From NCBI GenBank assembly GCA_000469685.2, contig LS997567.1, positions 39,856,775-39,920,774 on the forward strand: a stretch of DNA of 64,000 nucleotides, in the 5' to 3' direction. The position numbers were made by a program, and so were the translations under genes. Below the pieces are notes generated by a model. That model had not been told where the DNA came from. It saw only the letters and a list, made by a program, of their open reading frames with translations, and made no database searches. Within the stretch, counting starts at the first letter, position 1. Each line of letters begins with the position of its first letter. The DNA comes from Haemonchus contortus. Its lineage: Eukaryota; Nematoda; Chromadorea; Rhabditida; Trichostrongylidae. Shown piece by piece: positions 22,443 to 35,440 of the stretch.

Positions 22443-25400
22443 CATGTATTTTTTATTTATTGAACAATTCAGTAATACGTATAATGGACTTTGAAAGGCA
22501 CAGTTCACGATAACTATGAGGTAATTCTTTTCATTCGAAAAGCGTTAGTATATATTGGGAATATTTTATTGGTAGTGAAGAAAGCAAGAGAATTCGCCAA
22601 TTTCGAGAAAAACATGGTTCCTCAAAAATAGGGAAAATACAGGTTGGACCAGATTGTCATGACGGAAAGAACATGGAAAGGATATTCGGACGAGACTTCA
22701 CTTGTTGCAATTGCCCAAAGAGCTACTACGTCAAACCAGAACTGAACAGAACTGCCTTTCACTGCCGCTATGGGTCATGAGAAGTTGTTTGATCCCCCTA
22801 CATGGGTTTCCTTGTGACCGGTGCAGCCTCCACGATGCCGGTTACACTCTTCCGAGGATAAACACAGGCCAATCTTTGAGCCTTCATAACTCCCTAACTA
22901 GGCAGTTTTCCTAACTAATAGCGCCAGGTATGGTATACGAGGAACCTCAAATTCATCCTGTTATGAAATCTCAGGAACTGTTTTAATCTGAACTCTGCCT
23001 TTCATTAAATGGGTTGACCTGTATTGCTTTTAAAACTTAATATTGAAGTACAGGCCATTCATGCCATGGTGCACCGCACTTCTCAAAACGTTGATGTTCC
23101 ACATTGATTCAAACCAGTACATGTTCAGGTTTTTACTATTTCCTTTACAGTCCAGAAAAGTTGGGGATGTCTAATGCCATTTTAAGGGTTGCTTCTGTTT
23201 CCTTATTCTGTAATTGACTGGATCACCCTTGTTAGAAGAAGAGAGAATAGTCTCACAGTGAATCAGGCGGATGAATCATTTTCTATTTATAATGCCGGAA
23301 AAGCAAAAGTTTTCTACGATGAAGAGATTCCTTCAAAACAGGGGCGCAGTACAATACCATTCAGAAGTGTTCAAACTTACAAGCAGTTCATCGTCCGCTC
23401 GCTGAGCATTCAATATCTTAGGTTAAGGAACGATTAAAACGCCACTCCTACTCATTGTTATTTTAAAACCACTAATTTCTAACGAACGTGGCCTCAGTTT
23501 AGTCCCCAATTGTTTGGTATGAAAATCAAAACCGATCAAAATTCGATTGAATTCTTTGTCTACGACTACTATGCAGCTTACTGCAATACTAAGGTTGCTG
23601 GGTCCCAAACACGAGCTAATCATATTGCCATTTTTGTGTTTTTCTGGTAGCATGTGAAATAGGAAATTTATACTTCTCTTCATTACACTGGCACATGGAG
23701 GCTGAGTTCACTGTGCTCCAGTTCAAGCTGATTGATTTGTGACCACTATACCAGTTTGGAATGTTTGATATTAATTCAAATGTTACTTCCGTTACTAACG
23801 ATCATCTAGCATCTAGCATCTAATCGTTCGAAAAAGCTTTTATTTATTGATTACTACTTATTTATTTACAACCTATTTGAGATCCCTGTAAAAGCACTAA
23901 GCCTTTGGTGTTACGAATTTCGTGGTGAGATGGATTCCGCAATCCACTTCCACTCAGAATCGTCGAATCACCTGTGCTCCGTAAAATCACTATAATTGTA
24001 AAATACTGTGTAGAAAGGGCTTGTTGCTGAAAAGACCTTTGATAGCCATTCTTCAAAGTGAACCTACCATTACCGCTCTTCTCACATTGCATCGAAAGGT
24101 ACTGGTCAAAGTGTGCCATTTTGTTATTATTTCGCCAATTCAAGAAAGAATATCTTGCATTTGGGTGATATGAACCTGTGAGTTTGAAAGGGCTCTTATG
24201 GAGGAACATCTGAAAACTAAGATTCTCGAAAGATGCATAGCCACAGTACTCCCAATAGGGCATGTTCAAGCAAAATAACTATTTCGCAATGTTAGAATCA
24301 CACCGAAATTTCGTTTTGAGGTAACCGCTGATTATTTACGTGTCCATCCGCAAAATAGCAGGGATACAACTCAAGCATAGTAGATTTCTAGCCAAACTTT
24401 TCGAGTAGCCCTTCAAGGAATTTATGGGCTCTTCGCAGTTTTATCACTACGTATTTGTAATTCTACCTTCCGCCAGTTAAAAGTTCGCGTAACTCATATG
24501 AAGGCAAGCTACTGAAAACACTCCCATCACTTTCCAAAACCACTTCATGTTCTCGATATTTCTTTCTTGGTTTTGCAGTGCCAACGAGTTTTACGGTTGG
24601 ATTTCTTTCTTATTGACAAGCAATTGAGGATTCCACCCATCAACCTTTAAGCAACCGCAAAGCAACAAAGTTCACATTAATGCTGAGGTTCTAGGAAGAG
24701 AGATGTTGCAGGATTTCCTGAATTTTCTGATAGACTGCCATCTAATTTTTTTTCACTACAAAGTCAAAAAAGAAAGGAAGCTGGCAACGAATTTCTTTGC
24801 AAAACACTCTCAAAAACTTTTACTTAATGTAGCTCATAAAAGTAACTGAAGACGTAATCAAAAACAAAACTAAAATATTTATAACAGCTGATAAAAATAG
24901 TTATTCTGAGTTGTAATTGTCGTTCTGAACCGAGCACAAAACCTGAATGTAATTAATTACAGTTTTGAGTTACTCTGTTCTGTTTCCCTTCACTGAATAA
25001 AGACCCAACCTCTATCTACAAGCTCTCTACTTCCTTATGAGAATGTTTCCATGAGGCTGGAATCTTCATCTTCAAAGTGTGAAATTTCCACGGTTTTCTT
25101 CCAAAGGGTTGCAGTCAAAGAAGATTGCCAACTGTTTGAGTTGCTGACAAAAAAGACAGGTGCTTTTAGCCATGCTGCAACGTGACGGAAGTGTAATATG
25201 CTAATTATGAAGGTGAAGCTGGATGCCAATGGGCTCTACCCACGGGCGTAACAACCAGGCGAGGTTTACTGGCAAATGATGACCGATCATTTCAAGAGCC
25301 TAACATCCATTTACTCAAAAAGTTACATGCTCCCGAATGGATGGAAGTGGGAGTGTGGAACGGCTCGTTGAGATGTTTTGAGCTTTATTCTATTTAGAAC

Positions 25401-25795
25401 AAGTGGTTAAGCATTATACATCTCTCCACCTTCATATCATCCACGTTGTGTTGTTCTTATGAGTGCAACAAAAATGATCGCTTCCATGAGGCACCTGCTG
25501 GTGATGAGGCCTACATGAGCTAACTTCTTGTCCAAGCTTGCTACTTGTTAACGACCAGTCTATATTTGAAGACTCAAAAGGGTGGGAGATTTGGCTTTTG
25601 ACGAAAGAGCTCAGCAGAGATTACTGCAGAGACCGCTGAGTCCAGGGATTGCCACCCACGCACAAAAATGCGAGCATGGAAGCGCTCACAACCAGAGAAA
25701 GAACAGCTCCCGCCCAGATTTGATGGAACCCTGGAGTTCAACGAAGGTATACAAGAGCTACAGATACCAGCAGGATATCAAGCATTCAAGGAGCT

Positions 25796-25886
25796 GACAG
25801 TCTTTACTTAACTAATAAGAACCTGGCTATATCCTCCTGCTGGCAATAGGGTATAGTCAGTTTATCAATAGTAAAGTAAAGACTGT
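25796..25886. repeat. Foldback of about 90 bp
   Basis: The outer arms ACAGTCTTTACTT and AAGTAAAGACTGT are perfect complements, and pairing continues inward with gaps to GGCTATA / TATAGTC. A second, overlapping pair (CCAGCAGGATAT at about 25768 and ATATCCTCCTGCTGG at about 25834) and a third partial arm at about 25888-25915 make this a nested structure. Confidence 0.75.
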
Positions 25887-26384
25887 TAGGTTATTAATAG
25901 TAAAGTTAAGTGGAAAAATGAAATAATTACAATGTGTGCAGCACGTCAAACCAAAGGAAATCTCAATTCAAATTAATATGGTAGCTTTGCCATCGAAATC
26001 GATTTGATATCATTTTATCAACTGTTTTTTTTCATTAATTCATCAATAGGAATCATAAACAGTCGAAAATTTATTTTTTTGATTTCCAATTTTTTGGCTT
26101 TTGATGCTCTTTTGCCTCCTCAGATATATTTATTGTTGAAGCATAACTCTTCCATAGAATTTCAACTACAAGTAAACAGAGGTCCGAGTTGAACTTCAGA
26201 TTTACTTTCGTTCTAGAATCTTCCTACTGAGAAATTGGGTTTTTTCGTATTCCTCATAGGTACCCGACTAGAACTCTTTTATGAAAACAAGTTTGCACAC
26301 GACTCTATCGTCTACTCAACGCTCTTACTCACCATTTTACTCAACGGCTACATTTAACTCACTTACTTGAGACGCTAGGCCATT

Positions 26385-26855
26385 TCAGAAGTTCTGCAGT
26401 AATCCGAGCGTATTCTGGTTTTCCGCTGAAATCCTCAGGGATTGAGGGTTTTCAGAAACTTTTTGTAAAAAGTCTCCGCTTGCGTGGGCATGGTGCCTCG
26501 CCGAAAGGAGGTAGAAAAAATGACATGTGTGCCTTACCCAGGACAATTCTTTTGACATCGATGTGTACCACAGCGTCACGGAAATCGACGTTTGGGGAAA
26601 AAACGGACGAGTAGGAGCGGAAGCATCACAGCCGGAACAGCAGTTTTTTTTTGAATTCGTCAAGCCCTTATTCAGTGCTTCCAGATCAATCTCTTCCTGT
26701 AGTTCGACTTCCTTTTCAAGTTTACTGAGATAGACCGTCCCCAGGAATTCCCTGGCCAACAGCTTATCCTCCGAAATGAAATCCTCCGCAGAGAACCCTA
26801 AATATTCAATCGCCCTCGGCTGTGGAAAACATTTGACCGAATTTCCACACTCCAA
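26385..26855 (-). pseudogene. Coding-like stretch, unidentified, possibly broken
   Basis: A 156-codon minus-strand ORF whose first half looks protein-like, with acidic and helical composition: IEYLGFSAEDFISEDKLLAR, then LSKLEKEVELQEEIDLEALN. After an A-run near 26650 the frame changes character (Cys-rich, then low plausibility), and another frame becomes protein-like (NVDFRDAVVHIDVKRIVLG) up to a gtaagg donor near 26540. That suggests either an exon with a frameshift or a chance ORF. An acceptor-like TTTTCCACAG lies at its start. No family recognised. Confidence 0.3.
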
Positions 26856-27399
26856 ATCTGGCTATAAAGCTTTTTCTCCTAATGTAGCCTTTATGTTGGA
26901 ACGTCAAGCAAAATTGATTCTCTACCATTAAAAACTTTTTTTGTGGCTTGGAATCTATGAATACTTATAAGCCCTTTTCATTCCTCTCTCCATTTTTTTT
27001 CCACTTGCCATTATGATCCCCGTGCAATAACAGGGAATCCTGCAGAATTTTCATGTGGTCCTAGTGTTTATGGATGTTACTTCGAGTAAAAAGTATAGTA
27101 GCTCCTTAGAGGGGGAGGTCTAAACAAACTTGATCGATCATTTCACGTCGTAGCACACCAATCAGTCACACAGTAAATACAAACTGACCCCCGTCTATGA
27201 AGAACATTCTCGTCGTCTCTCAGCCCCCGCTTTTTTTACTAGTTGAACATTCAAAATGATCGATAGGAAGTGTTTTGGTGGGATCAGTCGTCTACTAAAT
27301 AATCACTTGACATAGTCCTACAGCAGATGTCTCGACGGGCAGACCTCAACGGCATAGACTCTGTGGCTTAACTCCGGCTCCGCCCTACTCAGTCGAAGC

Positions 27400-30300
27400 A
27401 TGGGCGGCTGTGTGAAAACGTTGCGCTCGCTAGTTTTCATATTCAATCTACTTTTCTGGGTGGGTTTTCTTGATGAATAATATTACATCAACATATTGTA
27501 ATAGTAATTAATATACTTCATCAGTTATTCGCCTTACCAATGCGAACTATTTCTCTCGGCTCTCCTCCGAACTCGTCATATGTTTCGAATGGACGAGATC
27601 ATGTTATACTTTTTTCCCGCCCTTTTATGTCATAAAGAAGAACTGTTAGCAGTTGATTGAATTGTTCTTTTTTGGCACCATAACCATATGGCCCAGAATC
27701 TCTACCATACTTGAGCCAAAGTCCAATTTCCCAAGAACATAAAAGGACTTGTGCCACAAAATGCCACCCCCACCTCCATTTTCGAGGGTTTTTTTTGCAA
27801 CACTTGACCTGAAACCGGATAGTCCCATTAATGGGATATAATCGGCTATTTTGAGCCCTGTTACTCAAGTAACTAAGGCAGTACTGCATGGTTCCAGCCG
27901 TTTACCGCAATTGTTACACCATCGCAGTCAAATCACATTACGCAGTTGAGCGGTCATTTCCTGTTTCATTTCTCCCCGGGAATTGATATTTTCATGGGGA
28001 AAAAACTGTTTCTATGGGTATATTCAGATTCATCGTTTTTCCATTGCATTTTCGCTTCGTAGTTCCAATGGGATTGACCTTTTGCGTATTCTACACAACG
28101 ATGTTCCCCATTGAAGCCATTGCAGTGCACCCGAACGCCCGAACGATGACCGCCCTAATAAACATCCCATACAGACGGACACAGCAGTAGCTGATTGGTA
28201 GCGAGACATTTGTTATTTCCCACACATTGAACCACATGTTTTTGATTTAGATCGCTGGTATCGTCACTATTGGATTGGGACTATGGCTACTATGGGATCC
28301 TGTTGCATCTGAATTCTTCGCACTTCACTCAGCTCATCATGGTAGCTTTTCAAACGTTAACACCCCCGTGATCTCCCCAGAGGAACGTGTTTCTCTCTTC
28401 ATAGGCTCTTTTCGGATTGTTGGATGGTTGTTGTTGGCCGCTGGAGCCATAATAACATTCGTCGGCTGTTGTGGTTGTTGCGGAGCATGGAAAATGAACC
28501 AGTGTGCTTTACTTGGAGTGAGTAAGAATCATTAAAGAGTAAAGGAAAAAACAGATTTATTCAGTTACTAGTTAGTTCTTTTTTCGTCTTCTGACACTTA
28601 CAACTTCTCGTAGGGATCTCCAACAGCAGCTCATTAGACCCTCTTTGTTATTCAGGGGATACTCAAGTATTAATCTATGGGTAACCCGATGACATGAAAG
28701 CACCATGAGAATTCCTTTCATAGTACATGTCACTTTTCTGGAACTAGTTCCCACACTGCCCCCCTCCAATATAAACTATCATCATTTCAAACGTTTTTTA
28801 CACATAAATCGTCATAATTGAAAATATCTATCCCACGGTTTCGGATCAATAAATGGACGTCCATGATCCGCATAGACAGGTGGCACTAAGCAATGGGTTG
28901 CGAGAGAAATGTTGCCTGCAGGCTCCAATGAGTTTGACAGCTGCTTTTCCAGGATCTATTAGATTTCTCGAAGACGGAAAGAATAATTTTCTTTGATACT
29001 TGAGATTCCAACGATTTTTTTTATAAATTAAACTTTACTGATTCAGTTTTTCACCATTCTCGTCATAGTATTCTGTTTGGAATTGGCAGCAGCCTATATT
29101 GCATACAATAAACAAGAAACTATAAGGTAAGTCAATGAGATTTTCACTGAGCTTTCGAAATTTTCTGGATTTTTTGACGTCATCTCCCGGATAAATCAAG
29201 TCAGCTGTGTCAAATTGGATTAAGTTCTTTTCCACGGGAGCATCTCATCTCATAAACGAGCACGACCCTCCAGAGGGTTTTGATTTATTCCTCTGATGTA
29301 GGGCCGGAAATGAGACTGATAAATGCCGTCCATCAGATCCGTGTACATTTCGCTAAACGTATCGAATATCGTTTGGCAAAAACGAAACAATTCTATTCGT
29401 ACTACAGTAGCCTAAACAAGTAGTAGTGCAGAGTTTATCGCGAGTCATTTGTTTTTCTAGCCATCTAAGCTTTTTCATAGAACATTCAGCTCTCGCTGGA
29501 GGACACTTGAGAAGGGAAGACGCTTGAAAACCTATCTCGTCTTTTTTTTTACTACTTTTGAATGCTACTCACCTACTGAATGCTTCTCACTGAATTTTTG
29601 CAATTTAACTCTTCAGTTAGATTTCTCCATAGCGATTTATGGGGGAAGAGGGGGAGGATGTTCAAATCAAAGAGCGATCCCTGCTCCCTCTGCGCTGTTA
29701 TGCATGCCGAGCTACATTTAGGATTCACTAACTTTGTAGCTCGGGGAATTATCTGATAGCAGTCTTTTATTCACACTTCATAACCCACAGGCTCTTTAAG
29801 GGAGCCGTTACCCGAGAGTCTAGTTCATGTCAATGCTAGAACCATTCCGTTTTTGTTAGCCTATCATTTGTTTAGTTCTGACTACTTAACAAGCCGATTC
29901 ATGAACTTTGTTCAATTTGAATTGGGTGTGGTCACTAGATCCGAAAATGGAGTGGGTGGGATCAACAGGGTCCACCCATAAACTCAAAGTAGTTCTAGAG
30001 TGATGAATTAAACATAAGAATAAGTCCAATCCGTGGAGTCCAGCCCAAGTTTTTGCAGTTTTGAGAGTTGTCCGGATTTCGAAACATGCGTCTGCATGTC
30101 TGTACCATAGCTTTCTCGGGCAGAAACGCAGGGATGGTGTATATCAAGAGGGAACAGACGACACTAGTAATGCTAACCGCCCCGAGCGCGACCCACTCAG
30201 CTGTATTACGATCACTCCAACATTGCAAATTTCGCGTGTTCGATGCCATATCTATTTGGGAAGGGTGTGTAGGCGAGTGAAACAGCTTCGTTGAGCATGA

Positions 30301-33300
30301 CACACTGGGAACAAGCTACGGAGAAATTCCTGTATCATAATCAAAATTCTTTTGAGTGTGACGCAAGAGTTTCATTGAATTTCTGAATCATAATGTGTTC
30401 TCCTAGTTTGCATATTTTCTGAGTCCTTTCGCTCGGCGTTTTGATTCTTATTGTCTCGAAGGGGTGTTGATAGCCAGTACAACATTTCCAATTGATGAAT
30501 TGACACAATATATCGGATCTCACCTAGGCTTACCAAGCCCTTCACTCCTCTGGGATCGATTAATTGCCATCACACATGGCTTGACTTGAGAATGTAAAAA
30601 ACTGACTTCAACTCCGCTCGGCCTTTGCATGCGATTGTAGCCTTGCTCAAGCACGCGTCCAAATTTCTCCCAGATGCTGAAGAAGAGTGAATACGTGATT
30701 CGAAGGGATCCTAGACTTTCTGGTCTCTATATATTCCCAATTAAATTGAGCCAGCAAATTCGCCAGCTGCAAGAGAATTTCCCAACTAGGGGAGGGTCCA
30801 AGTCTAGAACTTCAAAAGTCACAACTCCGGTCTCGTCAGAGGAAAGACGGTGTTCAATCCCCAACCGTGAATTATGGCTTCGAATGGAGGTGTAGCAGAG
30901 TCTTTGACCAGAAGTTTGATAAACTACTAGTTTCAGAGAGTATATTGAAAGCAGTATGTACGACACGATTCGAAATCGATATGCATCAGATACTAACTAC
31001 AAGACAGCTTTTGACAGTATACAACAAGAGGTATGTGTTACGTACAGCACCAACCACTTTCTAACTGAACAAGGTTATCTGAGGGCAACTAGCACAGCTC
31101 TAGCGCGAACTGATAGACGATAGTAAAGATATTCCCTCATCACCTGAACTCGGATCAGTGAAGTCACTTGAGGTGGCCTTGTCCAATCTTTGTCTGGGAA
31201 CGTCCTTTGAAAAAAAAAGTCCACCCTCTGTTCAGAGTCCTGCACTATTCACCGGAAGCTGTTTTCTAAGAGTAGTTCAGGCTTCCAGTTATGCTTTAAC
31301 CATTGTCTTTTCCATGAAAACCGTTCGGACTCACCAGACCAGCAACGAATTGGGTATTACCTCTTTTTATCACTTGGCAAGCCTTTCTTAACAATGAATA
31401 ACATCTAATTCAATTTTCCATAACCACTTCTTTCCGCGTCTGCATATCCCAGTCTGACACCAAGATAGACCTCGGTGGCAGTGCTCAGGGGACCACCTTC
31501 TCCTTCATATTTACTAGTAGATACATCTGGCGTTCAACTCAACACTTATAAAGAACATAAATAAACATAACAAACAAACATAATAAATATATAACATTTT
31601 TAATTTTTCATGTTAAAAAATAGTTTTTCATTGGTTATGGTCATGCATGCATGATTACTGTTATCATCGATTAAGATTTGTTGATATTTGTTATATCCAA
31701 CATTTCAGTTGGAATGTTGCGGAGTAAAATCTTATACCGATTGGTTGGGAGCCAGTTGGGACAAGAAAGCTTCACACAGCACAGACACCTCAGAAACCAG
31801 GATAGAGCATGGTATCGGCGCTATAGGAGGAGGACGAGGCAACGGATACGGTCAGCACATTCTAGCCCTTCTAATTCGAGAAGATTCTGCAGTTTTGCCA
31901 ATTTTTTAATAGAGTAACTACGTAGTGAAGTTGTAAAGTTGGTTGTAACATTAACGAACATTTACTTATGCTTGGTACTTTTTTGGTGCTCTGAGCATTT
32001 GTCATGCATTGACAGAGTCGTGTAGTAGCGGAATGCTCCGCTCGAAAAAAGGAAAAAGAAAAGGGAAATGGAAAGGAAAAGGAACCGTCAGGACTAAGTG
32101 GACCCTTGACCTAGCTGGGGTCGAAGAATCGGCTCAGGGCTCACACTTACTTGCTTACATTTCGGGTCACTGCTTGGTTTTTCTGGCAAACCCTTTCCGC
32201 CAATTACTCATGCATATGCTACTAATAGTACAGGATGACAAATTCCTGAAACTTCCTTCATATTGATCGTCGCTGAACGTTTTCTTTCACATGTTGCTTT
32301 AACATTTGGGAAGGCATGGTAGAAACGAAAATAAAGGGAAACATTGATAGGATCTTTCACTGTACACGTTCGTTCAACATGTGATTCATGCCTGTGCCAA
32401 GTGCTGATTGGAAATGATAGCAGCTACGAAATGTGGCTGGGAACTAACTAACTGTACATGTACTGGATCGGAATCGATATGTTAGAATTGTAATGGCAGT
32501 TTTTAGGCCGCGTTCCAACGTCATGTTGTAATGAGCACGGAAAAGAAACGTACCCAACCAATTGTGGTACCTCGTTTACACATGCTCCGTTGGATACATA
32601 CCTGGAATTCCTTCACGAGAAGGTGATACATTCTTGAAGAATGTACTTTAATTTGTTACACTTTACTTATTGAATACTTGAGTTTTCACAGAAGTTTTCC
32701 CGTCTAAATCCTTTCTGCGTAGCTCATCAGGGGTTAGGCCACGTTTAGTGAAAGTCATCGTTCCACAGAGCTATTTAGAAACATTTTGATACAAAGACTA
32801 TATTTACTTCAGTCCTGATGACCCCCTTCCTTTCGAATTCTAGGCCCCAGAAAAGCTCACTGAGGGAGTGGAGGGGGGTGGGAGTTGATGTATGATCACA
32901 CGTGAGATCCGGATCCTGGATCCTTCTCCACATAGGTTGTGACCCCCATGCCTGCACAGTTCTCCCCAGAAAAGGTTGTTTTCAGGGGAGGACGAATAGT
33001 AACAAAGATACTTAAAATCCCCTTTTATTTACTGAATTCAGGGTCAGTGTAGAACCTCCCCCCCCCCCCCTAAAATATACAACCCCTGTCAGAGATAGTT
33101 GTTCATGAACCTTAGTTATTGTAATTACCATAACCACAATCATAGAAAATGTGCTTTATCTCCTCTTTTGGGGGTCATAAACCGCAAAAACATGTCGAAA
33201 CTATGAATTTCATATTTCTCGAATAACAACCTTCAACCTGGTTCCTAGAGCTTTTCAACCGTTTCGTGCCTATCAAGAGGCCACTGTTAGAAAGATGTTC

Positions 33301-34034
33301 GATTAATTGTGAGTACGAATATTTTTTTGCAGGGATGTGCTGATGCACTTTACGACTCTGTTTATCGTCATTTGGACATCGTCATTGCTGTTTGCGTGAT
33401 TGTAGGCGCACTCCAGGTAGTTTATATGACTAATAAATTCAGGGCTGCACTGCCAAATAACACACAATGGTTTTTAGAATACGGTAGTGCTATAACAACG
33501 TAAATTAACATAAAAACTGTGTATATTATAAAAAGAGCTGTGGAAATGGCAATTTGCTCCTATCGAAAGCAGGCAGGACAAGAAAGGGGGTACAGATTCA
33601 GCAGAGATAGTTCTATACTGTCGTCTCTTGCCTTTCTGAGTTTGATAGTTTCAAAAACTGTTAAGTCAACTGCTCGGAAGAGAATTATACCTTTAATTCT
33701 AAGGCACGCACTCAGCCATGCACACCTTACTACGGCGGGTTAACCATCCTGATGCTGGGCGTGGGTCAGGAGACGCCTCGTGTGCAGACAGCGCATAATC
33801 AGCGCGCGGTGACCTCCAAGGCGTCTCCTAACCCTGTGAACCACACCTTCAGGCCTTTTAGAACTTAACCACTCTAGAGTTATGAACTTCCTAATGCAAT
33901 TAGCTTTTTTCTATCAATATACATTCTTACAGCATATACAACCAGTGAAATTGTCGTTTCAGTTATTGGGCATGGTCCTGTCAATGATCCTCTGCTGTTG
34001 TGTCAACTCACAAAACAAGAAATACGATTACTAA
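27400..34034 (+). CDS. Tetraspanin
   Basis: Eight exons: 27400-27459, 28251-28517, 29047-29126, 30937-31030, 31709-31850, 32507-32622, 33333-33416 and 33963-34034. They total 915 nt (304 aa), with all phases consistent. The order is: MGGCVKTLRSLVFIFNLLFW then IAGIVTIGLGLWLL (TM1); a small loop; FRIVGWLLLAAGAIITFVGC (TM2) ending in the tetraspanin signature GCCGCCGAW..N.C; FFTILVIVFCLELAAAYIAY (TM3); and a large extracellular loop with CCG (residues 170-172), PTSCC (218-222), NCG (233-235) and GC (254-255), giving six cysteines. TM4 is IVIAVCVIVGALQLLGMVLS, and the tail ends with CCCVNSQNKKYDY. Tetraspanins organise membrane microdomains through partner proteins. The Gly-rich insert before PTSCC (AIGGGRGNGYG) is unusual. 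The donor after exon 5 is gtcagc, weak but supported by phase and family. A CTCAG acceptor 7 nt before the ATG suggests trans-splicing. Confidence 0.95.
29127..30936. other. Intron 3 of the tetraspanin gene
   Basis: A 1.8 kb intron. Contains a very degraded SINE-like patch (about 30515-30640, AGGCTTACCAAGCCCTTCACTC) and no gene. Introns 1 (0.8 kb), 4, 5 and 6 (0.65-0.7 kb) are likewise non-coding, with a poly-C run at 33056-33070 in intron 6. Confidence 0.6.
33769..33828. repeat. Hairpin with perfect 10-bp stem
   Basis: GGAGACGCCT at 33769-33778 pairs with AGGCGTCTCC at 33819-33828, with a 40-nt GC-rich loop. Weaker pairing extends outward. It lies in the last intron of the tetraspanin gene and could be a small mobile-element remnant. 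Confidence 0.6.
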
Positions 34035-35440
34035 CTGCTCAATTCTATCACGACTTGTGGTGGACGCTTACGATATTCTGAAGCTACGAAAATCGCGTTC
34101 TTATCTGGCAATGAGATCGACGATTTTCCTATCAGAGGAAGCGCCACGTTTGTAGATACAGTTTTGTATGTTTTTGCAGCTCTCATTCAATTGATGGGCT
34201 CTTTTAAAGAGAAGAAGAATAATGAATTTTTATTGTTCTATGACACGCAAAGGCACATATCATGAAACGAATGTTATGTAGAAAGACAACAACAAAGCCG
34301 GGATACCTTGAAATGAAAACACGTGTTACGAATTACAAAGTGACTTAAATTTAATCCGCAATTAGTTAATTATGCCTTGAGCTGAACGAGTTCTATATAC
34401 ACTCTTACTTTACAGGCACTGTTATTGATCAATTAAACTTTGAGAAGTACAAAAAAAGTTAAACATCCTAAATTATGCAACCAGAAAGCGACGAGATACT
34501 AGCCATCGAAAAAAAAGATCAAAAAATCTCAAAGATGCCAAAAAATACTCTCTTAGATAGTACATCCATTACATCTGTCACCACATTCTTGGTTGTAATT
34601 ATTTAAATGATTTCTAATTCTTTTCCACAAATTTAAAAATACATATCTTTTAACATTAGCAATAAATGCCCAATCACCCACATTGAAATTTATAACTATA
34701 TGAAATCTCATGCAAAATGCCAAAAAAATAATAAAAGACATTGTAAACAAGGCAGATGTGGAAACTCAAAGACGATTCCCACGATTTATAAATGACAGGT
34801 ATTTGTAGATGGACTATAAGGATCGTAAATCCCCTCCGATTTATGGAAATTCAAATTATTCACAAATTAAGTGAAAAGAAATTGATCTGTGCATAATATT
34901 GAATCTATCACACCACAAAATTATAGTTCTGTCTCAATCTGTGACCTTTGCTAAATATCCCATGAGTTTTTGATCAAACAAATGCAAAAATTTGAGCATT
35001 CTTGAGAAGAATACAGAGAAGCTCCCTATATTTCGAACATTCCAAAGTAATAGTCGCCTTTACAGAAATAATAAGCTCTGAAAGTTTCCGGGAAATACTT
35101 TCCTAATGCCGAAAGTAATTTAGGAAGTCCACACGATAATTTTTTTTTTTGCATAAATGCATTGGGTTAGGTCAATTGTAGAACGTGAATCGATATTGAG
35201 ATAACGGAAGGGTCGTGACTTACACAGGTGTTAGTATGGAACAGGGTACCTCTTGACCCTCGCCAATCCCTAAGGACAAGGTCAAACCGTAGAAATTTGA
35301 TTAATGGCAGTAGCGATGAATTTTTCAGCATACGAAATTGAACCATTCAAAAGAATTATTTGATTATTTGGGTGTAATAAGAAATGACAAAATAAAACCT
35401 AAAAATGGTTAACACGACAAGGGTAAATAAATTATATTAG
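34035..35440. other. Convergent intergenic region
   Basis: 1.4 kb between the 3' ends of the tetraspanin (+) and attractin (-) genes. It is strongly AT-rich with no gene. It must hold both 3' UTRs, but no canonical AATAAA was confidently assigned to either. Confidence 0.5.

Larger units (their letters stand above)
20603..27392. other. Large repeat-rich intergenic region
   Basis: About 6.8 kb with no confident gene. It holds ATT-type microsatellites (about 21300-21480), an A/T-rich run (about 21610-21760), a SINE fragment (21494-21574), a strong short hairpin (22381-22442), a foldback (25796-25886) and one coding-like minus-strand stretch (26385-26855). The rest shows only short chance ORFs. 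Confidence 0.6.

Noticed and set aside
23862..24269. 135-codon minus-strand ORF
   Set aside because: No motif or splice context. The composition is consistent with a chance ORF in repeat-rich DNA.
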